A DNA stretch of 61,777 bases from Ignavibacteriae bacterium HGW-Ignavibacteriae-2 (GTDB lineage Bacteria; Bacteroidota; Ignavibacteria; Ignavibacteriales; Melioribacteraceae). Both the position numbers and the translations under genes were made by a program. Shown in pieces: positions 1 to 10,250 of this stretch. The stretch lies in the NCBI GenBank assembly GCA_002839805.1, contig PGYT01000010.1, forward strand, positions 1-61,777. Reading direction: 5' to 3'. The notes under the pieces are model-generated. The model worked only from the letters and a program-made list of their open reading frames with translations, searched no databases and was not told the DNA's origin. The first letter of the stretch is position 1, and every line of letters starts with the position of its first letter.

Positions 1-3000
1 TTTCCCTCAAATTTACGAGTGTAGCCCTCTGTCTCCTGAGTAAAAGGATTAAAAAGACTCGGCAAAAATTCCTGAGAAATACCGACACCCGTATCATTAA
101 CATCCACACACAGTTTCCCGTTTTTCTCATCAATGTTTATTTCTACGTAACCGTCAAAAGTATATTTCATAGCGTTTTCCACAAGGTTGGCCATTATTTG
201 AGTTATAGAATATTGATCGCCCCTTATTCTTGTATTTGAATTATTAGTTTTAATGTTCAGAACAATTCCTTTCTTTTTGGCTAATAATATAAATTCGCTA
301 TGAATTGGCTCTAACACTTCCTCCACAAAATCGAAAACGGACTCGTTATACATATACATACCCGACTGTACTTCGGAAAAGTTCAAAATTAAATCCACTG
401 TTCGGATGATACGTTGACCGGCGTTTCGGATTGAATCGAAACTGAATTTAAGTTCTTCAGAAACATGCTCCTGGACATCTTCCTCAACAAGGCTTGAGTA
501 ACTTAAAATCGAATTAATTGGTGTCCTAATTTCATGAGAAATTTGAGCAAGGAAATTGTCCTTAAGTTTATCAACACGAATCAGTTTTTCCGAAATTTCT
601 TTCTGTTTTTCGAGTTCAATTTGTTTTGTGCGAAGATTTTTCTTAAATATTACTACAATTACAAATAGTATAAATATCCCCAAAACCCAAGCTAAACCAC
701 GAATGTACCATGTATTCCAAATTGGCGGATGAATTATAATTTTAAGAGCTGTAAACGAATTGCTCCAAATTCCTTCAGAATTAGTGGATTTAACTTTGAA
801 GTTATACTTGCCCGGTGGAAGTTTAACGTAAGAGGCGTATTTGCGTAATCCCGAAATATTCCATTCTTCTTCAAAATTTTCCAGTTTATAAGCGTAAAGA
901 ATATTCTTATTTCCAAAATACTCTAAAGCCACAAAATTTATTCCGATTATATTCTGATTGTAATTAAGTTCTATTTCACCCGACGATGTGATAGCTTTTT
1001 TAAGAATTACTCTGCCATTAACTTCCTCACCAACTTTAACTCTTTCGTTAAACAACCACAAATTGGTAAGAAGCACTTTAGGAAAATTAGATATACCTTT
1101 AATTTCTGCTGGATAAAAAGAATTAACTCCTTTAATTCCGCCAAAAAACATTTCGCCGTCGGAAGCTTGATAAAATGCGCCCGAATTAAACTCTTTGCCC
1201 TGTAATTGAAATCTTATGTTATAATTGTAAAATGTATTTGTTTTCGGATTAAATTTTGACAGGCCATCATTTGTGCTAAGCCATAAATTGTTTTCCTGAT
1301 CTATAAGTATTCCGTAAATTGTATTATTCGGTAATCCGCTGGTTTTATAAAAATGTTCAAATTTTTTCGATTCAGGGTAAAATTTATCCAATCCAGAATC
1401 TGTACCTATCCACATATAGCCAAAACTATCCTGTGCCAGACTGTAAATTTTATCACTAGCGACCGAATTAATATCCTTATCGGAGTGAACAAATTTTTCA
1501 AGCTGACCGTTATCCCCATTTATCTTTACTAATCCCCCTCTATTAGTGGCCGCCCATATGTTAAATTCTAAATCTTCCATTAAAAAAACTACTCTTTTAT
1601 TTATTAGATCATTATCCCCTGTCCCCTCACCATAGAATTTTATAATCTGTTTTTCTTTATTAAGTTTATAAATGCCGGTGGAAGTTGCCAACCATACAAA
1701 TCCTTTAGAATCAAATAAAATATTGTACACACTGCTTTCCAACAGATCCTGAAACAAACTACTCTTTCCGGCTATTCTCTCAGATGATTCTGAGATTTTA
1801 TTAAAAATTGACACTCCTTTATTCTCCAAACCTAACCAAAGATTATTTTTATTATTTGGGTCCTCGGCAATTGCAATAACCGTTTTCCCAATAATAACTG
1901 GCTTTTTATCCGGAGTATTTGAGTAATTTGTAACTTTTTTATACCTCCTTTTAATTTTATCCAATCCTTCATAACCACCAATCCAAACATTATTATCGTC
2001 ATCTTTGTATATGGCTCTAACACTTTTATTTTTCATCGCTAAACGGCGATTATTCATCAACGCAAATTGAGGATTAAAAGGATTCCAAAAAGCCAAACCA
2101 CCGCCGTTTGTGCCTATCCATAATCTGCCTGATTTATCTATTGTAATATTGCTTATATTATCCGCTCCGGATAATAATGGATTTATTGATCCCCCGTCGT
2201 AATTAATTATTTTTTTTGTTTTTAGATTCATACAAAACAATCCGTAATCTAGAGATCCCATCCAGATCAGATTTTCCCCATCACCGTTGATTGTGTAAAT
2301 ATCTTTAAGATCTTTATCATCCACCCACTTAAAATATTCGGCAATAGGAACAGCCACAGCGGCATTTTTTTCCAAAATATAAACCCCTTTGCCGGCTCCA
2401 ATCCAAAGACGACCCTTAATATCTTCATAAAAATCACCGTGGATTTTTTCGTTTAAATTTTTCATTTTAACTGGAAATTCAAAAAACAGATCACTTTTAT
2501 AATTATAACGATATATTTTTCTCGCGGAGGAGGCCCATATTGTTCCCCTGGAATCTTGAAACAAATCCCATATTATTTCATTCTCAAATTCTTTAGAGTA
2601 AAGTTTTTCATACTTCGTTGCGGGATTATAAAATAATACTCCTTCATCAGTACCCAGCCATAAATTTTTATCAACATCCTCGAGTATTGCTCGTATATAA
2701 GGTTGCCGGTTATCAGGAAAATATTGCAGGGGGATTCTTATAATTTTATCCTCGTCAATTATAAATTTATCTAGTCCACATTGAGTACCTATATATAGGT
2801 TTCCGTCGCTGCCTTCTGTAATTGATAAAACTGAATTGCCGGATAAAGATTCGCTGTCATAAGGCTCGTTGTAATAGGTGATTAAATTGTATCCGTCATA
2901 CCTATTGAGTCCGTCTTTTGTACCCAACCAAATAAAACCATGTTTATCTTCACAAATTGCTAATACTGAATTTTGCGATAGGCCGTTATCGCTTGTTATG

Positions 3001-3104
3001 TTTTCGAAGGTTATTTGAGCGGTCGCTTGTTCTGTGACAAAATGAACAAAGGTAAAAAAGTATATAAATTTAATTGAAGTAAAGAAGTTCTTTAATAAAT
3101 TCAT
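1..3104 (-). CDS. Two-component-propeller sensor histidine kinase (C-terminus cut by window edge)
   Basis: Membrane sensor kinase, about 1034 residues visible. The ATG at 3104 is followed by a hydrophobic export signal and then the classic propeller opening GLSQNSVLAICEDKHGFIWL, with many repeats of the form 'GxIWxGT..GL' to about residue 700. A Y_Y_Y-type beta domain (about 730-790), one membrane segment (about 796-820), a HisKA domain with phospho-acceptor His857 in FLAQISHEIRTP, and a HATPase domain follow. The frame runs off position 1 inside the ATP lid (PFTQETEGYTRKFEG), just before the expected GLGL motif. The propeller and Y_Y_Y domains should be periplasmic and sense a ligand. If the gene continued into a REC or AraC domain (hybrid form) this could not be seen. 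Its transmitter closely resembles those at 54256-56754 and 57034-60651. Confidence 0.93.
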   Translation of the reverse strand, partial: MNLLKNFFTSIKFIYFFTFVHFVTEQATAQITFENITSDNGLSQNSVLAICEDKHGFIWLGTKDGLNRYDGYNLITYYNEPYDSESLSGNSVLSITEGSDGNLYIGTQCGLDKFIIDEDKIIRIPLQYFPDNRQPYIRAILEDVDKNLWLGTDEGVLFYNPATKYEKLYSKEFENEIIWDLFQDSRGTIWASSARKIYRYNYKSDLFFEFPVKMKNLNEKIHGDFYEDIKGRLWIGAGKGVYILEKNAAVAVPIAEYFKWVDDKDLKDIYTINGDGENLIWMGSLDYGLFCMNLKTKKIINYDGGSINPLLSGADNISNITIDKSGRLWIGTNGGGLAFWNPFNPQFALMNNRRLAMKNKSVRAIYKDDDNNVWIGGYEGLDKIKRRYKKVTNYSNTPDKKPVIIGKTVIAIAEDPNNKNNLWLGLENKGVSIFNKISESSERIAGKSSLFQDLLESSVYNILFDSKGFVWLATSTGIYKLNKEKQIIKFYGEGTGDNDLINKRVVFLMEDLEFNIWAATNRGGLVKINGDNGQLEKFVHSDKDINSVASDKIYSLAQDSFGYMWIGTDSGLDKFYPESKKFEHFYKTSGLPNNTIYGILIDQENNLWLSTNDGLSKFNPKTNTFYNYNIRFQLQGKEFNSGAFYQASDGEMFFGGIKGVNSFYPAEIKGISNFPKVLLTNLWLFNERVKVGEEVNGRVILKKAITSSGEIELNYNQNIIGINFVALEYFGNKNILYAYKLENFEEEWNISGLRKYASYVKLPPGKYNFKVKSTNSEGIWSNSFTALKIIIHPPIWNTWYIRGLAWVLGIFILFVIVVIFKKNLRTKQIELEKQKEISEKLIRVDKLKDNFLAQISHEIRTPINSILSYSSLVEEDVQEHVSEELKFSFDSIRNAGQRIIRTVDLILNFSEVQSGMYMYNESVFDFVEEVLEPIHSEFILLAKKKGIVLNIKTNNSNTRIRGDQYSITQIMANLVENAMKYTFDGYVEINIDEKNGKLCVDVNDTGVGISQEFLPSLFNPFTQETEGYTRKFEG

Positions 3105-3247
3105 TACCCAAAATCTATTTATTATAAAAGTGTTTTAAACTATCGAATAAGAGAGTACACTATTTTACAAAAAGAAACACTTAAATTGATTCTTTATATA
3201 CTTAATCTACATTATAGTACATTTTTTTATTAAACCAAACACATAAA

Positions 3248-3278
3248 TTGATTTTTTGTTCGGTTAATGATAGTTTTG
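3248..3278 (+). promoter_or_regulatory. Bacteroidota-type promoter for the sigma/anti-sigma operon
   Basis: TTG at 3248-3250, a 20-nt spacer, then TAGTTTTG at 3271-3278, which fits the Bacteroidota -7 consensus TAnnTTTG. A start site near 3285 would leave a short leader before the TTG start at 3312. The same TTG-N20-TAnnTTT spacing recurs before arsR and tetR in this window. Confidence 0.45.
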
Positions 3279-3311
3279 AACTAACATTCTACAATTAATG
3301 CGGGTTCCTCT

Positions 3312-3890
3312 TTGGGCAAGTACTCCGATTTAACAGATTTGGTTTTGCTTGAAAAAGTTTTGGGTAAAGATCCAAGAGCTTTGGAGGAACTATATGATAG
3401 ATATTCTACAATACTTTTTACTTTAATAAAAAAAATTGTTCCGGATAACAAGGCAGCAGAATTTATATTGGTTGAGGTTTTTGCCATTGTATGGAGAAAG
3501 GTAAAAAGTTTTAACTTTAAAACCGGTGATGTATATACATGGCTAATTTATCTCGGACGAAACAGAGCTATAGATAGTTTAAAGAGAAACCGAACATCCG
3601 CCGAGAAACCTGATAACTACAGTGATGAATACGAAGACTTATTTATTATTCCCTACCTTGATGAACGTATCGACGCATTGGATTTAAATACTGCCTTTAA
3701 GATAAAACCACAGATGGAAGCCGCTCTTGATAAATTAACAGATGCTCAGAAATATGTGCTGCATTTATCTTTTTACGAAGGTTATACTTTGAACGAAATC
3801 GCTCAAAAATTAAATATTCCAATTGAAGCCGTGCGTGAAAAGGTTACAATGGCCGCGCATAGTTTACGCGATAACTTGATAGGCGGGTAA
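3312..3890 (+). CDS. RNA polymerase ECF-type sigma factor
   Basis: 192-residue sigma-70-family factor. Region 2 spans about residues 14-95 and includes YLGRNRAIDSLKRNR, the helix expected to read the -10 element. Region 4 (about 130-190) carries a helix-turn-helix beginning LNEIAQKLNIPIEAVREK. The usual basic 'TVKSR' recognition helix is replaced by IPIEAVREKVTMAAHSLRD, so its promoter preference may differ. The only start before the conserved part is TTG at 3312; the nearby ATG at 3298 is out of frame. The next gene, 7 nt downstream, is an RskA-like anti-sigma factor, which fits a SigK/RskA-type pair. The operon probably has its own promoter at 3248-3278. The target regulon is unknown. Confidence 0.88.
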   Translation: MGKYSDLTDLVLLEKVLGKDPRALEELYDRYSTILFTLIKKIVPDNKAAEFILVEVFAIVWRKVKSFNFKTGDVYTWLIYLGRNRAIDSLKRNRTSAEKPDNYSDEYEDLFIIPYLDERIDALDLNTAFKIKPQMEAALDKLTDAQKYVLHLSFYEGYTLNEIAQKLNIPIEAVREKVTMAAHSLRDNLIGG

Positions 3891-3897
3891 TTTAGAT

Positions 3898-4926
3898 ATG
3901 GCAGAAAAAGCATTACATCAAATGATCGCCGCATATACTATCGGTTGCTTGGATAAAGAAAACTTTATTCAGTTTATGAATTATGTGCTGAATAGAGGAG
4001 ATTTGCCAAGAAGCGAGATGGGCGAATTGCAAAATGTTATAGCCTTGATTCCTTCACTTTTGGATTTAGAAACTCCTCCTGCCGAGTTAAAAGATCAGGT
4101 GGCAAAAAGAATTATAGAGTTTGAAGGCGAATTAAAAACTAAAGTTGAAGAAAAACCAAAACCCGAGAGTATGTTCTCTAAAATTTCAGCTGGCGAAGAA
4201 CAACTGCCCAGATCAACTGAATCGTTAAATCAGCCAGCTGGGCAAATACCTAAAGCCGATCGCCCAACTTTAATACAACAACCCCTCTACAACTCACAAA
4301 AAGTCAATAATACATTGCACGAAAATGTATACACGCATCAAGCTGAGCCCAAAAAAAAATCTGCTGTTTTCCCATGGGTAATGTTTCTGATAGCAGCATT
4401 AGGCGTTATTGTTGTAGCATTCTACTTTAATTCAATTAACCAGGATCTTAAAACCGAAATTTCAAATATCCGGTTACGATTGAGCGGTTTACAAAAAGAA
4501 ATTGCCAGCTCCAACAGATTTTTAAACGAACATATAGACCTAATTGAATTTTTTAATTATAAAAATGTGGAAATTGTTAACTTCCAAAGTTCCGAAACTG
4601 CCTCAGAGTTTTATGGAAAACTTCTAATTTCATTTGAATCAGGAATCGGACTGCTTCAGCTTAAAAATATCGAACCGTTATCTAATGACGAGATATACCA
4701 GTTATGGCTGATAAATAAAACGAACTCTCTCTCGGTCGCAAATATTATGGCCAGTCCGGATGTTGAATACTATAAAATTTCAAACATACCGCAAGTAGAT
4801 AAAAAAGATATTCGTTTGTTTATAATAACAAAAGAAAACAAAGCGGGTTCGGTTATCCCACAGGGAAAAACTTATTTATTCGGTACTTTTAATGGCAGCC
4901 AAAATAAGGATGCTTACAGAAAGTAA
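3898..4926 (+). CDS. RskA-family anti-sigma factor
   Basis: 342-residue single-pass membrane protein. The N-terminal ~80 residues form a cytoplasmic anti-sigma-like helical domain lacking an obvious HxxxCxxC zinc motif. A Pro/Gln-rich linker follows, then one membrane segment near residues 158-178 (VFPWVMFLIAALGVIV), a coiled coil (about 180-205), and an extracytoplasmic RskA-type domain (about 225-340) with the typical 'YQLWLI' strand. In this family the protein holds its sigma factor at the membrane until regulated proteolysis. It lies 7 nt after the sigma gene, so co-transcription is very likely. Its TAA ends at 4926, directly abutting the end of the convergent gene at 4927. Confidence 0.88.
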   Translation: MAEKALHQMIAAYTIGCLDKENFIQFMNYVLNRGDLPRSEMGELQNVIALIPSLLDLETPPAELKDQVAKRIIEFEGELKTKVEEKPKPESMFSKISAGEEQLPRSTESLNQPAGQIPKADRPTLIQQPLYNSQKVNNTLHENVYTHQAEPKKKSAVFPWVMFLIAALGVIVVAFYFNSINQDLKTEISNIRLRLSGLQKEIASSNRFLNEHIDLIEFFNYKNVEIVNFQSSETASEFYGKLLISFESGIGLLQLKNIEPLSNDEIYQLWLINKTNSLSVANIMASPDVEYYKISNIPQVDKKDIRLFIITKENKAGSVIPQGKTYLFGTFNGSQNKDAYRK

Positions 4927-5436
4927 TTATTGCTTTTTCCTATTGACAAGCAAACTAATCCCTAAAAGTAAAATCAGCACTGGCCAGAGTTCTAGTATTA
5001 CAAAAGCTATTCTGTTGGCATAATTTATTGCAGGAAACGAATCAGTTAATTTTATCAGTAAAAGGGAAGTTAAATATAAAATAATTGCGACAGTTAAAAA
5101 CACTTTTTCATTTTTATTGTCGATATACAATATTAAAAAACCTGATCCCACTGCAAATAATATTGATGGCAATAATGTTTTTATCGGACTTAGTATTTCG
5201 TAATAAAAAATCACAAACAGAACTACACCGGCTATAAAAATTACCGCACCTAAAAAAAGCATTCCTTTATTGTCTTTACCTAAATTTGCAGACACAAACA
5301 CTAAACCGTAAAACAATAAAAAATATGCTCCCGCTATTTCGGTACTAAAGGAAAAAACTCCCAATATTCGCAAGAGACTTAATATTCCTATTATAATTAA
5401 ACCAGCGGCTAATAATATTTTACTTACATTACTCAT
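4927..5436 (-). CDS. Multi-pass membrane protein, partner of PspC protein
   Basis: 169 residues, mostly five or six hydrophobic segments separated by very short loops, with a C-terminal NRKKQ tail. It resembles the small LiaF/DUF5668-type membrane modules that often follow PspC-domain genes; no catalytic motif is visible. Its start overlaps the end of the upstream PspC gene by 8 nt, so the two are translationally coupled. A role in envelope-stress sensing is inferred from this neighbour only. Confidence 0.7.
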   Translation of the reverse strand: MSNVSKILLAAGLIIIGILSLLRILGVFSFSTEIAGAYFLLFYGLVFVSANLGKDNKGMLFLGAVIFIAGVVLFVIFYYEILSPIKTLLPSILFAVGSGFLILYIDNKNEKVFLTVAIILYLTSLLLIKLTDSFPAINYANRIAFVILELWPVLILLLGISLLVNRKKQ

Positions 5437-6115
5437 CGATTAATATTCCATTAGGAGTATAAATCCAAAACATCAAATAAATTATAACCCCCACGCCAAA
5501 TGTTATAAACGAAAAAATCATCCAAACCATTCTAACGAAATTGGTGTCGACTTTAAGATACTCGGATAAGCCGCCGCAAACACCTGCAACTCTCCTATTT
5601 ACAGGGGACCTACTAAAAATCACAATCACTTCTGATTGGTTCTCTATTCTGAAAGTTTTATAATAAATATAAACGCCGGCATATATACAAACTAACGACC
5701 AAAAAAAATCAACTGGCATTCCCATGAACGAAAAAAAACGGACTAAACCATAAAAATCGAATGTAAAAAACATTCCTACAAAAACCATTAAACCGCCAAG
5801 AAGCATCTTCATATTTGTTTTTTCCAAATCAGGATTTTTTTTAGTATCAAACAATATACTATTTACAGGCAATGGAATTAACATTCCAGCTATCAAATAT
5901 ACTGCAATTCCCCAACCACCAATTAGAATTGATAGGATAAAAATTACCCTTACGTATACGGAATCAATGCTAAAATAATCAGCTATACCTCCGCACAATC
6001 CTAAAAAAATCTTATCCTCAGCAGATCTGCGTAAACTTTTTGATCCCGCAGTAGTCAAATTGTCGGTTTGTTCTTCTTGGGAATTATTTATTTCAGAATT
6101 ATTTTCGTCTGTCAT
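5429..6115 (-). CDS. PspC-domain protein with two PspC modules
   Basis: 228 residues. After a hydrophilic N-terminus there are two copies of the PspC motif: residues about 28-80 (KIFLGLCGGIADYFSIDSVY followed by membrane helices) and about 165-225 (RRVAGVCGGLSEYLKVDTNF, again with membrane helices). Another pair of membrane helices lies between them. PspC proteins sit in the inner membrane and report envelope damage. Having both copies in one chain suggests internal duplication. It is encoded upstream of, and overlaps, the membrane gene at 4927-5436. Confidence 0.85.
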   Translation of the reverse strand: MTDENNSEINNSQEEQTDNLTTAGSKSLRRSAEDKIFLGLCGGIADYFSIDSVYVRVIFILSILIGGWGIAVYLIAGMLIPLPVNSILFDTKKNPDLEKTNMKMLLGGLMVFVGMFFTFDFYGLVRFFSFMGMPVDFFWSLVCIYAGVYIYYKTFRIENQSEVIVIFSRSPVNRRVAGVCGGLSEYLKVDTNFVRMVWMIFSFITFGVGVIIYLMFWIYTPNGILIDE

Positions 6116-6133
6116 TAAGAGTCCATTAAAATA

Positions 6134-6778
6134 TCATTTTTCAAAAGACAATAACCCATTGTTATTTCGGGTGTTAATTATTCGTCTTTCGGTAATTATT
6201 TTATCTATTCTTATATCCAACTCAGTGGTTTCTATAGAATTAAATATCTGAAATTCGAATACGGGACAAAACTTGGGACAATGGACAAGTTTCAATAACT
6301 TATCATAATATCCTCCTCCGTAACCGATTCTAAAACCTGTTTTGGATACTGCCACAGAGGGGGCCAGAAATAAATCGATATCACTTAAATCGTCATTAAC
6401 GCCCTGTTTCGGTTCATAAAATCCTTCGTCATTTTTAATTATGTCCTGCCAGCCCGTAAAATTGAATCGACGAAATGTTTTTGTGTTTTTATTCAGTTTA
6501 GGAAGCACAACCGATTTTCCCCAGCCTATCATTAAATCTATAAGTCCCCTGGAATTTATTTCCTCAGGTCTTCCGGCAATATAACAATAAACTGTTTTTG
6601 CTTGAATAAAATCTTCGGTTTGCGTAAGATTTTTTAAAAGCAGCTCTGTTTTTTTTCTGATTTCTGATTCGGAATACTCAGCTCTTCTTTGAATTGCTAA
6701 TTTCCGGGCTTCCGATTTTGGAATAATGTTTTCTATTTTCAATAAATTCCGAAATAGTTTTTGGTAATTATTTCTCAA
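6134..6778 (-). CDS. 5-formyltetrahydrofolate cyclo-ligase
   Basis: Converts 5-formyl-THF to 5,10-methenyl-THF using ATP, in cytoplasmic one-carbon metabolism. Family hallmarks visible are the N-terminal K-x-x-x-R-x(6)-R pattern (KSEARKLAIQRR), the folate-binding region with PKL and PKQG, and the C-terminal signature RIGYGGGYYDK near residue 150. The ATG at 6778 gives about 20 extra residues before the usual start of the family, and no in-frame ATG lies closer to the conserved part. It is 18 nt upstream of the PspC pair on the same strand and may share a transcript. Confidence 0.9.
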   Translation of the reverse strand: MRNNYQKLFRNLLKIENIIPKSEARKLAIQRRAEYSESEIRKKTELLLKNLTQTEDFIQAKTVYCYIAGRPEEINSRGLIDLMIGWGKSVVLPKLNKNTKTFRRFNFTGWQDIIKNDEGFYEPKQGVNDDLSDIDLFLAPSVAVSKTGFRIGYGGGYYDKLLKLVHCPKFCPVFEFQIFNSIETTELDIRIDKIITERRIINTRNNNGLLSFEK

Positions 6779-7013
6779 AGATATTATTTATAGTACTTTT
6801 TACAAACTTTTATAATAAAACAAAATGTAAAATTAATTTATTCCCTGTATTATGGAAAAATTATTTCAATCGAATTATTGATTTATTATTTAATACAATA
6901 AAATTCATATAACTTTTTCCTCTTTTAAAATTCGTATTACACTCAAGATTATTTTTTTCCATTCGACTATATAATAAATTGGATTTTTTACTGAAAAATA
7001 GATTTTTAGCATT

Positions 7014-8990
7014 ATGACTAATATAAAATCCGTTTTTAATAAAATTTTAACTGACAACGAGCATATTGCTGAAAAAGTTCTTAACACGTTAATAGAAAAT
7101 ATTCCTTACCCTTTGTATGTAAAAGATTCAAAAGGCTGTTATATAAAAACAAACAGAAGATTTTCAGAGATAATTGTGTCACTATCTTTACAGAAAGTTT
7201 TGGGCAAAAAATCTTTGGAATTTAACAATTATTTAACTCCGAAAGAATCACAAAACTTTTTAGAAGAAGATGTTGAACTGCACAAAAAACCGGGCAAAAA
7301 AATCATTGAGCATAGCTTAAAATGTGCGGATGGTATAATCAGAGATTATTTGTTTGTTAGATCAACTTATCTTGAAAAAGGCGCTTCAGCTTTTGGTATA
7401 ATGTGTATTATTATAGATGTTACACATAAACGAAAACTTTCCAAAAAACTTATTGAATCTGAAAATACATATCGAAAATTTCTCAACTACGTTAACGACC
7501 CAATTATAATAATTTGTGAAAATGACAGAAATATTATAGACGCAAATGAAAGCGCCTTAAAACTTTTTGGTTATTCGAACTCTGAACTTATCAACAGGTG
7601 CAATGAGCATATCACGACAACACCCGAAAACCTCAAAAAAATTTATTTGGAAAAAATTCCTGCATTAAATTCGAAACTGCAAATTTTCGGAAATCTTTTA
7701 ATTTCGGGTTCATCCAAACTAGAATTAAAGGCCCGGGGCGAGATAAATTTATTACGGTCGGAAGGTATTAGAGCAATTATCTTTATACGGTTGTCAATTA
7801 CTAACTCCTTAGTTGGTTTTGTTTCCTTCCAGAAACTTTGTTTTTCATATAACCGGCAAAATAGTTATTTAAACTTATTTGGAACTATCACCGAACTGAT
7901 CTCTTATTCTATACAAAATCAATATGCCGAATCTGCCCGGAAATCTGTAGAAGAAGAAATGATTAAACTTTCGAGAGCAGTTGAACAAAGCGCAAATATT
8001 GTAATAATTACAAATACAGAGGAAGTTATTGAATATGTAAATACAAAGTTTATAAAAGTAGCAGGAAATAGATTTGGAGAGGTTGTTGGTAAATAACCAA
8101 GCCTGCTAAAATCTGGAGAAACAAACCCTGATTTATACAGCCAAATGTGGGAAGAAATAAAAGTAGAAAACCAACTGACTATAGAACAAAAAATAGAGTC
8201 AATTGAACACTTGGCGGCCGGTATCGCTCACGAAATAAATACGCCGATGCAATATGTGGATGATAACTCAACTTTTTTAGCCGACGCATTTGATTCCATG
8301 TGTAGTTATATTTATTAAACGCGCAATCTTTTTTTACAATCTGGCGAAAATTTGGAACAGAATTTTAAAGCAACATTTGAAAATTCATTTAAGTGGGAAA
8401 ATTTGGAGTTTTTCTTAAAAGAAATTCCTTTGGCAATAAAACAATCGGAAATCGGTATTAGAAGAGTTTCAAAGATTATTAAAGCAATGAAAGATATTGC
8501 ACATCCCGGTGTTAAAGAAAAAACTTATACGGATATAAATAATTCCATTGAAGTTTCAATAACCATTCCTAAAAATGAATGGAAATATTTAGCCGATTTG
8601 GAACTTGATTTAGATCCCGATCTTCCACCACTGCTCTGTTTGCAGGAAGAAATTAACCAGGTATTGCTGAATACAATTGTTAACGCGGCTAACGCTATTG
8701 AACAACGTAATGGTTTAAATTCGCCTGAGAAAGGAAATATTATAATTAAATCCTGCCGCGAAAATAACGATATTTTAATAAAAATAAGCGATACTGGAAC
8801 TGCAATTAAAAAAGAGTTCAACAAAAAAATTTTTGATCCGTTTTATAAAACAAAACCCGTTGGCAAAGGGACAGGACAGGGATTATCGATTGTTCAAAAT
8901 ATAATTGTTGAAAAACATAACGGATTAATTGAGGTTGAAACCAAATTAAATGAAGAAACTACATTTATTTATAAGCTGCCATTATCATAA
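7014..8990 (+). pseudogene. PAS/GAF sensor histidine kinase, interrupted by two in-frame TAA codons and internal deletions
   Basis: One reading frame runs from ATG 7014 to TAA 8988-8990 but is broken by TAA at 8094-8096 and TAA at 8316-8318, with no frameshift. The first part (360 residues) has two PAS domains, only the second half of a GAF domain (...NSLVGFVSFQK), and the start of a third PAS ending at VVGK. Directly after the first stop the frame continues as PSLLKSGETNPDLYSQMW, the normal PAS continuation. It then jumps to the HisKA box HLAAGIAHEINTPMQYV, so the end of that PAS domain has been deleted. After the second stop the HATPase domain is intact to the G-box GKGTGQGLSIVQN. It may survive as separate fragments; a TTG at 8352 could start the last one. 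The intact RR-HDOD gene follows 45 nt downstream. Confidence 0.82.
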
Positions 8991-9035
8991 GTTTTTTAGT
9001 TTGAAATGGTACTTTTAATCTGAACGGAAGTATTT

Positions 9036-10226
9036 ATGCCCACTAAAATATTATTTGTAGATGATGAACCAAATATAATTGACGCGCTAAAACGTATGCT
9101 TTTTACGATGGACAAAGAATGGGAAATGAATTTTGTTTTAAGCGGTCACGAGGCTTTGAAGATATTACAACTAAATGAAATGGACGTAATAATAACCGAC
9201 ATGAGAATGCCCGAAATGGACGGCGCTCAGCTGCTTTCGGCAGTAAGAGAAAAATATCCGCATTTAATACGTATTGTTCTTTCTGGTCATTCCGATGACG
9301 AAATGGCATTGCGTTCTACTGCGGTAGCTCACCAGTATTTGACCAAACCGTGCTCTTCTGAAAATTTGATATTAACAATTAAACGCGCGATTCAACTGCG
9401 GGAATACCTTAACGATAAAAACCTTATTGATTTAGTACACGGCTTAAAACAGCTTCCAAGTCTCCCTGAACTTTATATTAAACTTGATGAGGAGATAAAA
9501 TCCGAAAAAGTTTCATTGCAAAAAGTCGGGGATATTATGTCGAAAGATATTATGATGTCGGCTAAAATTTTACAGCTTGTTAATTCCGCCTTTTTCGGTC
9601 TCCCCTCCAAAGTAACTAATCCATTACAGGCCGTTAATCTTTTAGGATTAAATGTTATAAAATCTCTGGTCCTGTATGTGAAAGTATTTTCAAGTGGTAA
9701 TTCTTTTAATCATTCATTCTTAACAATCAATCAACTTTGGAAACACAGTATACTTGTAGCAAATATGGCAAAACGTATAATTAAAAATGAAGTGGGTGAT
9801 AGAATTATGGAAAGCGACGCCTATGTAGCGGGATTACTCCATGATATTGGAAAAATAATTATTTACAGCGACAAAAATCTGGCACCACAGTTAAACAATT
9901 ATACAAAAAATAATGAATGTACCTTTACTGAAGCGGAATATAAATTATTAAAAAATTCACATTCAGAAGTAGGGGCTTATCTTTTGGGAATTTGGAATTT
10001 GCCCGACAACATTATTGAAGCCGTAGCGTTGCATAATAATTCGGGTCTTATGGATTTCGATTTAATTGATGTTTCAAGCTCAGTATTTATTGCGAATAGT
10101 CTTATTCTTGGCACTGAAACACGATTAAATTTTTTAACGGAAAAATTCGGAGCAGACAAAGTATCACAATGGTTTAATTACTTGAGTGAGTTTTCCTCTG
10201 AAAAAACAGCGGACCGTATTAATTAA
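9036..10226 (+). CDS. Response regulator with HDOD domain
   Basis: 396 residues. An N-terminal receiver domain (1-125) has the acidic pair DDE, phospho-acceptor Asp55 (VIITDMRMPEMDG), and the YLTKP lysine. An HDOD domain (about 140-345) follows, starting LVHGLKQLPSLPELY and containing HDIGK as in HD-related signalling proteins. HDOD regulators commonly act in signalling or cell-cycle output without DNA binding. The ATG at 9036 is preceded by GGAAG. Its natural kinase partner upstream is broken and the response-regulator gene downstream is also a remnant, so this intact gene may have lost its partners or been taken over by another kinase. Confidence 0.9.
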   Translation: MPTKILFVDDEPNIIDALKRMLFTMDKEWEMNFVLSGHEALKILQLNEMDVIITDMRMPEMDGAQLLSAVREKYPHLIRIVLSGHSDDEMALRSTAVAHQYLTKPCSSENLILTIKRAIQLREYLNDKNLIDLVHGLKQLPSLPELYIKLDEEIKSEKVSLQKVGDIMSKDIMMSAKILQLVNSAFFGLPSKVTNPLQAVNLLGLNVIKSLVLYVKVFSSGNSFNHSFLTINQLWKHSILVANMAKRIIKNEVGDRIMESDAYVAGLLHDIGKIIIYSDKNLAPQLNNYTKNNECTFTEAEYKLLKNSHSEVGAYLLGIWNLPDNIIEAVALHNNSGLMDFDLIDVSSSVFIANSLILGTETRLNFLTEKFGADKVSQWFNYLSEFSSEKTADRIN

Positions 10227-10250
10227 CGATCCCAAACCTATAACTTTTTA

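Noticed and set aside
3281-3487. Minus-strand 68-codon frame over the sigma factor start
   Set aside because: Overlaps the sigma gene and its promoter and shows no protein features.
8094-8096. TAA recoding or stop readthrough as a programmed event in the histidine kinase
   Set aside because: Normal genes in the window end with TAA, and the domain deletions point to decay; no recoding signal seen.
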